Shown here piece by piece: positions 18,328 to 27,900 of a stretch of DNA of 31,781 nucleotides. A program made the position numbers and the translations under genes. The notes beneath the pieces were generated by a model that did no database searches, had not been told where the DNA came from, and worked only from the letters and a program-made list of their open reading frames with translations. The DNA is from a virus: positions 1 to 31,781 of the IMG/VR virus record IMGVR_UViG_3300030108_002764; one strand, given 5' to 3'. Numbering within the stretch: position 1 is the stretch's first letter; the number at the start of each line of letters is the position of its first letter.

Positions 18328-19863
18328 ATGGCTTTTAACTATACAGTATCAGAATTTACATTTACAGAAGCAACTACAGACGCTGTTTTTGCTGGCAATA
18401 TGATTAGTGGTGGAACTATGACTATAACTCCAAATTCAGGTTATGTAGTTTCAGCTTCTAACTTTTCAGCCTCAGGTACTTTACCTGGACAGTTTGCTAG
18501 CATAGCGTTTACTGATACAGCCGTAGCTGGTGAAATAAATAATACAGTGTTAGTTACATTTACTTTTTCCGCTTTATTTCAAATGTCACCTACGCTAAAC
18601 AACATCAACTTACCGATAACTGGGCACGCTGACTTAATAGATGACAAGCGATCAATAGATTTTAGCATTGACTTTGTTGATAATACTACAAATAATACAA
18701 ACGGTTCTGTAACAAGCTTAACACCTAATGGTACTATAGTAGAAAATCCATCATTTGAATCAAGCCTTGATGTATCTACTGGCCTTCAACAAACTAATTT
18801 ATCTGGAACAATAGATGCTAATAACACAATAGTATTAGCTACTATACGATTAACAGCTGATAGTAATTTTCATTTTAATGATAATGCTACTATTACTATA
18901 GAAAATGCGCCAAGTAGTTCTAATTTCTTATTAACACCAAGCACAGTTCAATCAAGTAATAGTGAAGGACAGGTTGTTAGTAGAGATTACATGTTAAAGT
19001 TATTTAGTGATGTTAGCATACCAAGTGGTTTAAGTTGTAAAATTTTTATAAACTATGATGGCGTTGCTGATTTAAGTTCTACAAAAGAAATAAAACAAAT
19101 TATATATGGAGAGCCTGAAATATCTATTAAAGGAGCTACAAAAAGAATACAAATAGTAGGCGATGTTGGAGCTGAGTTTGATTTAACAATTACTAAAAGC
19201 AGTGATAATACTTCTATAATAGATACTAACTTAGCAAATGCTGATATTATTCATACTCCAGCTGGATTAATAAGAGGTATAAACAAAACTTTAACTTCTA
19301 ATAATACAAATCAACTATTTGCTACATATCAATTTTTACAAGAGTTTCCAGCGGCTAGCGCTAATGAAATATATCATATAAATGTTACACCTAAAAACGG
19401 TACTATATTAAATTCAAATCTAACACAAACAGCGCCACAAGCAATAATATATCAATATATAAATCCTACAATAACACTAGTTGGTACTTTTAGTGGTACT
19501 AGTGGTAGAGTTACTGATATTGTTTATACTGGTAGACCAAATAAAACTCCTGGTCAGTTAGGTAATATTAAAACTGTAGTAGAGACTTTTCAAATTAATT
19601 ATCAGTTAACTCATGGTAGCGCAATTAGTAAAGGTAGTAATATAACTTGGTCAAGCACTGGAACTTCTAGTTGGTCTAATTCAGCTTATGATAGCGCTAG
19701 CACTACGCCAGCTAATCATGGTAACCATATTGAGATAGTTAATATTGTTCATACAGCAGATGGCTCAACTACAGCTTCTCTTACAGCAGATGTTATAGTA
19801 AAAAGATTTGGAACAAAAAGCGTAACAATGACTATAAATTTAGACACTTTCTTTACAATTTAA
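18328..19863 (+). CDS. Beta-rich tail appendage or fibre protein, unassigned
   Basis: The 511-residue product is dominated by Ser, Thr, Asn and Gly with alternating hydrophobic residues, the composition of repeated Ig-like or fibre beta domains. It opens MAFNYTVSEFTFTEATTDAV. Several segments resemble immunoglobulin-like strand pairs (ANNTIVLATIRLTADSNFHF; GDVGAEFDLTITKSSDN), spaced roughly 90-120 residues apart, suggesting four or five tandem domains. Cysteine is almost absent (one at about residue 232) and there is no catalytic or collagen-like motif. Its place directly after the nozzle gene and before a small beta protein suggests a tail-attached appendage contacting the host. No specific family recognised. 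Confidence 0.55.
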   Translation: MAFNYTVSEFTFTEATTDAVFAGNMISGGTMTITPNSGYVVSASNFSASGTLPGQFASIAFTDTAVAGEINNTVLVTFTFSALFQMSPTLNNINLPITGHADLIDDKRSIDFSIDFVDNTTNNTNGSVTSLTPNGTIVENPSFESSLDVSTGLQQTNLSGTIDANNTIVLATIRLTADSNFHFNDNATITIENAPSSSNFLLTPSTVQSSNSEGQVVSRDYMLKLFSDVSIPSGLSCKIFINYDGVADLSSTKEIKQIIYGEPEISIKGATKRIQIVGDVGAEFDLTITKSSDNTSIIDTNLANADIIHTPAGLIRGINKTLTSNNTNQLFATYQFLQEFPAASANEIYHINVTPKNGTILNSNLTQTAPQAIIYQYINPTITLVGTFSGTSGRVTDIVYTGRPNKTPGQLGNIKTVVETFQINYQLTHGSAISKGSNITWSSTGTSSWSNSAYDSASTTPANHGNHIEIVNIVHTADGSTTASLTADVIVKRFGTKSVTMTINLDTFFTI

Positions 19864-19874
19864 AATAATAAATT

Positions 19875-20258
19875 ATGCCAGATATATCAATACAAGTATC
19901 AAGAAAAGATTATCCATCTTTACAAGTTGGAGATACAGCTTATTACGCAGGAAACGTAGGTAGTTCGGGCGGATTTACTACAGCTGGTCAAAGCGACGTG
20001 GTGCAAATGGGTCAAGTAAAATCTATAAACAATACAACATCATTAGACGATGGCACAGAAACAACAACTATAACTTGTGAAATAAGTGAGTCTACAGTAG
20101 CGCCAACAACTTCAGATTTTATTTTATTTGCTAAAAACTTTGGTCCAAACGTAGCTTCATTAACTGGTTATTTTGCTTCTGTTACTTTTGCTAACGACTC
20201 TACAACTAAAGCAGAATTATTTTCAGTTGCTTGCGAAATACATGAAAGTAGTAAATAA
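19875..20258 (+). CDS. Small beta-rich structural protein
   Basis: The 127-residue product (MPDISIQVSRKDYPSLQVGD, then TAYYAGNVGSSGGFTTAGQS) is a single compact beta-type domain with two cysteines. I recall proteins with this 'ISIQVS...LQVGDTAYY' opening beside tail genes in marine phages. No enzyme motif is visible. It is the last gene before the second promoter-like motif, so it probably closes the tail transcript, although no hairpin terminator follows it. The ATG has the ATTATG context, 11 bases after the appendage gene. Confidence 0.55.
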   Translation: MPDISIQVSRKDYPSLQVGDTAYYAGNVGSSGGFTTAGQSDVVQMGQVKSINNTTSLDDGTETTTITCEISESTVAPTTSDFILFAKNFGPNVASLTGYFASVTFANDSTTKAELFSVACEIHESSK

Positions 20259-20269
20259 TAAGTAAAAAA

Positions 20270-20291
20270 TGTAATTATATAATAGTAAAAT
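20270..20291 (+). promoter_or_regulatory. Promoter-like motif, copy 2 (before the internal protein genes)
   Basis: TGTAATTATAT then AATAGTAAAAT, identical to copy 1 except for one base (T for C at position 6), in a 40-base gap and 7 bases before the start codon at 20299. It includes TATAAT. Near identity of two intergenic 22-mers about 9.4 kb apart, both directly before the first gene of a functional block, is hard to explain by chance even in AT-rich DNA. Confidence 0.6.
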
Positions 20292-20298
20292 TAATAAT

Positions 20299-20955
20299 AT
20301 GATAGGTTCAATATTACAGTTAGGCGGAAGTATATATGGTTTGTCTCAAGCTAATAAAGCTAATAAGGCTGCTGAAAAAGATTTAAAAAAAACACAAAAA
20401 GAACTAAATAAAGCTAAAGAAGCTTACTCTAATGTAGATACTAGTAATCCTTTTGCAGACTTAACTAATCCATACGCTGGTTTAGAAAACACATTAGAAG
20501 ACTTGACAGTTAATCAAAAACAAGCAGAGTTTCAATCTCAACAATTTCAACAAAGTCAAGCTAATATATTACAAGGTTTACGTGGAGCGGCTGGCGGTAG
20601 CGGTATAGCAGCACTAGCACAAACACTAGCGAGGCAAGGGCAGTTAGCAGCACAGCAATCAGCGGCTAGTATAGGAACTCAAGAAGCAGCAAATCAATTA
20701 GCGGCAGCTAAAGAAGCTGGTAGATTACAAACCGCAGAAGCTAGGGGTGAAGAACAAATGCAAGCAAGGATAGCACAAGGAGAGCAAGCTGCTCAAAAAA
20801 TGGAAATGGATAAACAAAAAGGATTATTTCAATTAGCGCAAAACGAACAGCAATTTGCTCAGCAACAACAAGTGGCAACTCAACAAGCAAAAGATCAAGC
20901 TGTAGCTGGAATATTTGAAGGCGTTGGAGAAATAGCAACTGGCTTAGGCATTTAA
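20299..20955 (+). CDS. Internal virion (ejection) protein, putative
   Basis: The 218-residue product starts with a short hydrophobic glycine-containing segment (MIGSILQLGGSIYGL), then becomes a long, Ala/Gln/Lys/Glu-rich helical protein with coiled-coil spacing. Inside it is a Gly/Ala-rich hinge at about residues 95-115 (LRGAAGGSGIAALAQTLARQ) and a hydrophobic end (GIFEGVGEIATGLGI). This composition, with amphipathic Ala-rich helices and hydrophobic ends, is typical of the small ejection proteins packaged in short-tailed phages and extruded to build a trans-envelope conduit. It is the first gene after promoter-like copy 2 and is followed 10 bases later by the next internal-protein gene. No enzymatic motif seen. 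Confidence 0.6.
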   Translation: MIGSILQLGGSIYGLSQANKANKAAEKDLKKTQKELNKAKEAYSNVDTSNPFADLTNPYAGLENTLEDLTVNQKQAEFQSQQFQQSQANILQGLRGAAGGSGIAALAQTLARQGQLAAQQSAASIGTQEAANQLAAAKEAGRLQTAEARGEEQMQARIAQGEQAAQKMEMDKQKGLFQLAQNEQQFAQQQQVATQQAKDQAVAGIFEGVGEIATGLGI

Positions 20956-20965
20956 AAATTAAATT

Positions 20966-21937
20966 ATGGCACAATATATACCACAAACACAAAGAGAAGG
21001 AGGAGAAGCTAAGCCACAATCAGTGCCTAGCAATAACGAAGCTTTATCTAAAATAATAAAAAATGAATTAAGTAGAACTGGCATGCATGACGAGTTTGAA
21101 AGAAATAGCTTAATCATGGATTTAGATAATAAAAAAGAAAATTATATTAAACAAAAAGATAATAAAATAGAGCAAAATAGAATTATTGAAGGATTAAATG
21201 AAAGAGCTAATATTGAAGTTTTTCATGATAGCCAAAAAAGAAATATGGCTACTATATTAAATGATCCATCTAGGTTTGGTTCAAATGCGTATGATAGATT
21301 AGGTGATGAAAACGCAAAGTTTTTTAGCTCAATAATAAGTAGTAGTATAATGCCTACTAATAGAAATAATATAATGGGATATGTTAATCCTGAAACAAAT
21401 GATTTTGTTTCTGCAGAAGAAATAAATGATATCTTGTCTTCTAACAATGTTGATAAATCTAGTATTGAAACAATGAAAGTTTTACTTGATGATACAATAA
21501 GACAAGCTGGAGAAATACAACCTTCTGAAAACTCAGATTTTAATTATCAAAAAGAGTTTGATAATATAAAAAATAAAGTTGTTGAAACTGGTAATTTGTA
21601 CTCACTAACTAACGATAAAATATTTGGTAATAGAGTATTTAAAAATGATTTAGAGTCTGCTATAATGAAAGGAACATATACCGATTTAGGAATAACAGCA
21701 GATCAAATAAAAGACCCAACACCAAAAGATGGTAAGATTACTGAAGCTGATGCTAAAAAAATTAGTGAAGCTTTGATAAAAGATGAAAACATGTTAAAAG
21801 ATTATTTAGCAGAATATTATACTAAAGCTTTAGAACAAAACTTTAATAACAACTTAAGCCCTGCTGTAAAAAGAAATAAAAAAATGAACCAATACACACC
21901 TCAGGCTATAGCATATAAGCCTGGCATGCAATTATAA
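20966..21937 (+). CDS. Probable internal virion protein, helical, unknown function
   Basis: The 323-residue product is hydrophilic, Asn/Lys/Asp/Glu-rich and mostly helical (DLDNKKENYIKQKDNKIEQN; FDNIKNKVVETGNLYSLTND). There are no cysteines, membrane segments or enzymatic motifs that I can identify. It sits between the small ejection protein and the giant multidomain protein in the same apparent transcript, so it is probably co-packaged and ejected with them. A short acidic stretch near residue 255 (DPTPKDGKITEADAKK) partly resembles a calcium loop but lacks the first and third ligands. Name withheld; role from context. Confidence 0.5.
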   Translation: MAQYIPQTQREGGEAKPQSVPSNNEALSKIIKNELSRTGMHDEFERNSLIMDLDNKKENYIKQKDNKIEQNRIIEGLNERANIEVFHDSQKRNMATILNDPSRFGSNAYDRLGDENAKFFSSIISSSIMPTNRNNIMGYVNPETNDFVSAEEINDILSSNNVDKSSIETMKVLLDDTIRQAGEIQPSENSDFNYQKEFDNIKNKVVETGNLYSLTNDKIFGNRVFKNDLESAIMKGTYTDLGITADQIKDPTPKDGKITEADAKKISEALIKDENMLKDYLAEYYTKALEQNFNNNLSPAVKRNKKMNQYTPQAIAYKPGMQL

Positions 21938-21965
21938 TATTAACGGGTAACTAACGAAACAGTTT

Positions 21966-24900
21966 ATGGAAAGAGAAATGTATGTTATCACTGATAGTGA
22001 TGGTAATGAAAAGCCATATTTTGTCGAAAACGAAAACGACAAAATTGATTTATTTAATAATGCAAAAACAAATAATAAACAAGTGTATGACCAGTTTGGT
22101 AATACTGTAGATCTTAATAATATTCCTCAGCCGGGAAAGCAAGAAGGCTCCTCGACGGAAACGAAGACGGAGCAAATACAAGTCAACGAGACAAAATCGT
22201 CTCAAAACAATCAACAAGAAAATACGGAATCATCTTTGGTAGATACTTCTTCGGAATCACAATCAGTTAATAAAAGTAATTTTACTTCAGGTTTAGATTT
22301 TCAAAAAATATTAAAAAATAAAGAAAAAATAGTAAAATCTATACAATCAAAAAATATAATAAATTTAAATGAAGATGGAGCTTATTACACAGATCAAAAC
22401 GGTGAAATTGTTAATGAAGAAAATTTAACCAAAGACGAAAAGAATGCTTTAGAAGCAAAAAACAATGAGCTTAAAAAACCAAATATATATGATAAAGAAA
22501 ATATAACAAATAAAATATTAACTGGCAAGGCTGATACTACAGAAAAACAAGTTTATGCTTCTTTTGCTAATAAAAATAATTTATTTAGTAAACCAATAAA
22601 ATATACTGAAACTGATGACATACCGCCAGATGGTGGATTTTTTGAAGACTTATATATTAATTGGCAGCAAGGTCTTAATAATGCAAAAACTACAGATGAA
22701 GCATTAACTATTTTTAAAAGTGGTAATGAAGTTACTGATGAAGATATAAGAGCTTGGATTGACGCTGTTAATAAAATGGATGAAATAGGACCTACTCAAG
22801 AGCAAGTTTTATTTCAGAAAAAACAACAAGAATTAGGTGGTGGAGTTTTTGGCACATTAGGAGCTTTATATGAAAATCCAGGTTTTTTTCCGCAAATGCT
22901 AACAAGCTCTATAGCTACAATGATAGGCTCTTTTGTTGATTCAGATGAAATTAGAGAAGTAACTGCAGCATCTGCTGTTGTTGGGGCGGGAGCTGGTGCA
23001 GGTATTGGAGCTAGTTCAACGCCATATATTGGCGGTGCTGGTGCTATACCTGGCGCTATAACAGGTGCTATATCTGGCGCTATGGGTGGTTTAATTGGTT
23101 CTATGGAAACAGCTTTAACTTTTACAGAACTGTTTAAAGAAGAATTAGGTGAAAATGATTTTAATGAAGAAAATATTAGAAATATACTTAACGACCCTGA
23201 TGCTATTAAAAGAATGAAAAACCGAGCTGTAGGTAGAGGTATTGCTATTGGAGCTTTTGAATCTTTTACTTTAGGTTTGTCAAGAGGATTTGGGTCTGCT
23301 TTAGCAAAAACTGGATCATCAACATCAAAAGTATTAGCTGTAACAACGGCTACTGAAACAGGCGGTGCGTTCGTTGGTGAATTAGCTGGTCAAACAGCGG
23401 CTGGTCAAGAACTTGATTTTGGCGAAGCAACGTTGGAGGCTATTGGTGATATTGGTGACGTTTCTTTAGTTTCTGATATTGTATCTCAAACTTTTAAAAA
23501 AAGTGAGTATACAATAAATGGCGAAAATAGAACTAAACAAGAGGTAAATAATATAATAAACGATCCTGATATATCAACAGAAGATTTAGCCAAGATAGAT
23601 GTAAAAGTAAAAGGAGATAAAAACTTTTCTGACTTTGTTAAATCTAAACAAAATGATGCTGTGCTTGAAACTCAAATAGATCCTACAATAACTGGCATAG
23701 AAGACAGAAAAAAATTAGTAGATTTACAAAAAAGAAAAATTAAAGCAGAACAAGATGTAAAAAAGACAGGTGTTTTTAAGGTTATAGGCGCTGAAAAAAA
23801 ATTAGAAAATATTAATAACGAGATCAATGAAATTATAACTCCATATGAAGCTGTAGACGCTAGAACTTCAGATGTTAGAGCTCAGAAAAAAACTGCGAAA
23901 GAAGTTAGAGAAACAGTTGCTGATAAAGAATTTAAATCAAATTTAGAGTTTGCCAAAAAGCATAGTTCTATATATGGATTAAAAGTTGATGATACTCTAA
24001 CGCCTGAGCAAATAAAAAATGAATATGGAGAAGAAGCAGCAAGCTCAGATGGTTTTATAGTAGATGACAAAATAATAATAAACAAAAAAGTCGCTAGACA
24101 AGCTAGAGCTGTCAACGTAGGTAATCATGAACTTTTACATGGTATACTAAGAAAACAAATGAAAAATAAGCCTGACGCATTTAAAAACATTAGGCAAGAT
24201 TTAAAAAATGAAATTGGAGAACAATGGAACTCTGTAGAGCAAAGAGTTAAAGATGCTGGCTACACTGATCAATACATGCAAGATAATCCTGACGAGTGGA
24301 TAACGTTAACTTCTGATGCTATTGCTAACGGTGATATAACTTATTCTGAAAGTATATTTCAACCATTAGCAGATTTTTTCTTACCTATTCTTAGAGCTGC
24401 TGGATTTAAAAAAATAAAATTTGAAACAGGTAAAGATGTATTTAACTTTTTAAAAGAATATAATAAAAGTATACATAAAGGAGCTTTAAGTACTGGTATT
24501 ATTAGCGAAACAAAAGCTGAAGTAAAATCTGATGACATAAAGTTTTCAAGATCTTCGTTAATTGAGGATATAAATAAAATGCAAAAAACAGCTAAAACAA
24601 AAGCTGAGTTTCAAAATAGAAAAATATTTAATCCTATATATAGCTCTGTTACTCAACCTGGTGGAGCTGTAAATAACTACATAAGAAGTTTAAATCTAAC
24701 GCCAGAGCAAACCGAAAAAACTATAGATAATGTTGCTGACAGATTAATGAATTTTAATCCACAAACAACTAGAAAAACTGGTAGTAAAGAACCTATTACA
24801 TTAGGTGAGTTTATAATGTCTAATGTTGGCTTTGGTAGAAAAGATGCTGCTAAAGATTTAGCTATTGAAGCTGCTAAAACTAAACAAGAATTTAGAGTTG

Positions 24901-27900
24901 ATGTTACTAAAGATGGTGAAAGAAGCTTTGATATTGAAGACACAGCAGAGCAACAAGAAATTACATTAAATAGAACAAAAGATCAAGAATATTCTAAGCT
25001 AAGAAGAAAATTAAAGCTAGACAAGCCGATGATGGATCGGGTTCGTCAAGCTGTTACTAAAACTTTTGGCACAAAACTACCTGATGTTGAGTCAAAAAAA
25101 TTCAAACAAGAACTTCAAAAAAGATATAGAACAGAATTAAAAAAGCCTATACAAGATATGATAGGTACTAGAGATAATTATAAAAATTTCTTAGATAATA
25201 ACTTTGAATCTGTATACGAATTTTTACCTACATCGACATTGACTCAAATGGAAAGAAATATTCCTAATGAAAATAGAATATTTGTAAAAGCTAAAGAAAC
25301 TAATATATCACCTACTAGAGTTGATGAATTAGTTAGTCAAGGTAAGCTACCTAAAAATACTAATAGAACATCAGGGCCTACATTATTTGAAAAACAACCA
25401 TATCCTGGTAATGAAAAAGTAAATGCCTATTTTTTAGGAACAGACATGCAAAACCAATTAGGTTATGAAAGAGGAGCTTCTACGTTAGGTACCAGAAAAG
25501 ATAAATTAGCAATGTCTATAGCTGAAGAGCTTGGTTTCGATGCTACAATGGAAACTATACAAGATCCAGCTATACAAGAAAAGAGAGAGTTTTTAGTTGG
25601 TAAAGAAAAAGCTAGAACAGAAAGACCAACAATAGCAAAGCAAATAGATAGAGACCCTACTATTAAGTTTAGCAAACAAGTTAAAAATGCTTACAGAAAA
25701 AGCCCAGCTAATTTAGCTAAAGATAATAATATAAAATTAATACCTGGATCTTCTAAAACTAGAGTAAAAGATGCTATTTACAATAAAGAAACTAGAGAAA
25801 CGTTTGGACAAGCTAGAAATAGAGTTGTTAAAGATTTTTTAACAAAATATCCACAGTACAGATTAATATTACAAAAAGCTTTAACTGGTGGTAGCAAAAG
25901 ATCTATGTACGTAAGCGTTGGCGAATTTAATGAAGCAGCTGGCCCAGTACCAAAAGGTGTTAAGCTTATAAATGTTAAAAGAACAACTTACAATGAAAAT
26001 AGAAGATTTACTGAAAAGGCTTTTAAAAAATTTAAAACAAAAGAATTTAAACAAAACGAAGCAAAAAAATTAAAGGCTTTAAAAGACTTTTTTATAACAA
26101 TACAAGATTATTCAAAATCTATAAAAATTGACGGCAAAGTAAACCCTGATATGTTTGTATTTTTTGAAATGCTAAGAGACAGTAGCGCTGCTGGCCAAGG
26201 TCATATTATTAGAGTATTAGCTCCAGTTAAATTTTATACAGTTGACCAAAAAACTAAAAAACCTATATTTAATAAAGAAGTTGTTGAAGAACACACTGAT
26301 CCTCAAAATCAAATAGGCACAGCTTTAATGGACGCCGCTATAAATGAAAATGTAAATGAAGTGTTTGATGTTATAGGTGGTTCTTATATGCAAGGTTCTT
26401 TATTATTAGAAGGTGATAATTTAATAGCTAATAAAGAAAAAAATCCTAAAAAAAGAGATTTAACTAGAGATATGCCAGATATTTATTTTAATAAAATAAT
26501 ACCTAGAATAATATCAGGTGAATTAAAATTACCACCTGGCATGGCATCAGTTGTTAGGATGGCAGTGCAAGGGGTTAATTTAAATCAATTAATGCTTATT
26601 GATTCTAATCAAACAATGACTGAATTTTTTGATGTCGATATTAATACTAAAGACTTAACTAATGCTCAAATAGATTTTTTAGTTCCATATCAAAATGAAT
26701 TAATAGTAAAGCAGCTAACTAATAAAGACTTCACTAAAGCAAAAGCTCGTAATTCAATAAAAGAAATATCTAATACTGTTATAGATAATACTAATTTAAA
26801 ATCTAATAACAATATACAAAAAGCTTTGCAAAATAGAATTAAGTTTAGCAAAACAAATAAACGTAAAGGTATATCTGTTTTTGATTTTGATGACACGTTA
26901 GCTAAAACAAAATCAGGTATTAGAGCAACAATACCTAATCCTGATGGCACACCAAAGCCAAATCGTAAAGTTGTGTTTTTAGCTGGTGGAGCTGGTAGCG
27001 GTAAAGGTAACGTTATAAGTAAATTAGGTTTGTCTCAACAAGGATTTAAAATAGTAAACTCTGACATATCACTAGAGTGGTTAAAGAAAAACTCAGGTTT
27101 ACCTGCAGACATGAGAGATTTAACAAAAGAACAGAGAAGTACTTTAGGTAAGTTAGGAGCTCAAGCTAGAAAAATAGCTAGAGGAAAAATGATGAAATAC
27201 CAAGGTAATGCTAATGGAGTTGTGGTTGACGGCACTGGTGGTAGCGTAAAATCAATGCAGAAGCTCGTAGATGAATTTAAATCTAAAGGATATGATGTTA
27301 GTATGTTATTTGTAGATACTTCGTTAGATGTAGCCTTAGAGCGTAATAGAGCTAGAAAAGAAAGATCGTTGTTAGATGTTATAGTTAAGCGTAACCATGA
27401 GTCAGTACAAAATAATAAATCTACATTTCAAAGTATGTTTGGTGATAGATTTATGGAAGTTAATACTGATAACCTAACTCAAGCTAGCCCCATGCCTATG
27501 AATCTAGTAAATGACATGAACGATTTTGTTAGTGGTTATGAAAAAGTTAGATTAGACGCTGAGCAGTTTGCAGCTGAAGGTGAATCTATATTAGAGCGAG
27601 GTGGCGAGTTTGATTTTTCAGAGTTTAATGATGTTGTTGACGGAACACCTGGTCCATTGCTAGACAAAGCAAAACAAAGAATAGATAAGTTTGGAAACAA
27701 AGATGTATTTGTTTTAACTGCTAGACCTCAAGCTTCAGCTGGACCTATACAGCAATTTTTAAAATCACAAGGTTTAAATATACCTATAGACAACATAACT
27801 GGTTTAGCTAACAGCACTGGTGACGCTAAAGCAGAGTGGATGTTAGGTAAATTTGCAGAAGGATATAACGATATGTATTTTGTAGACGATGCTATACAAA

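Noticed and set aside
21711-21760. EF-hand-like stretch in the 323-residue internal protein
   Set aside because: The DG-x-I core is present but the ligand positions 1 and 3 are prolines, so calcium binding is not supported.
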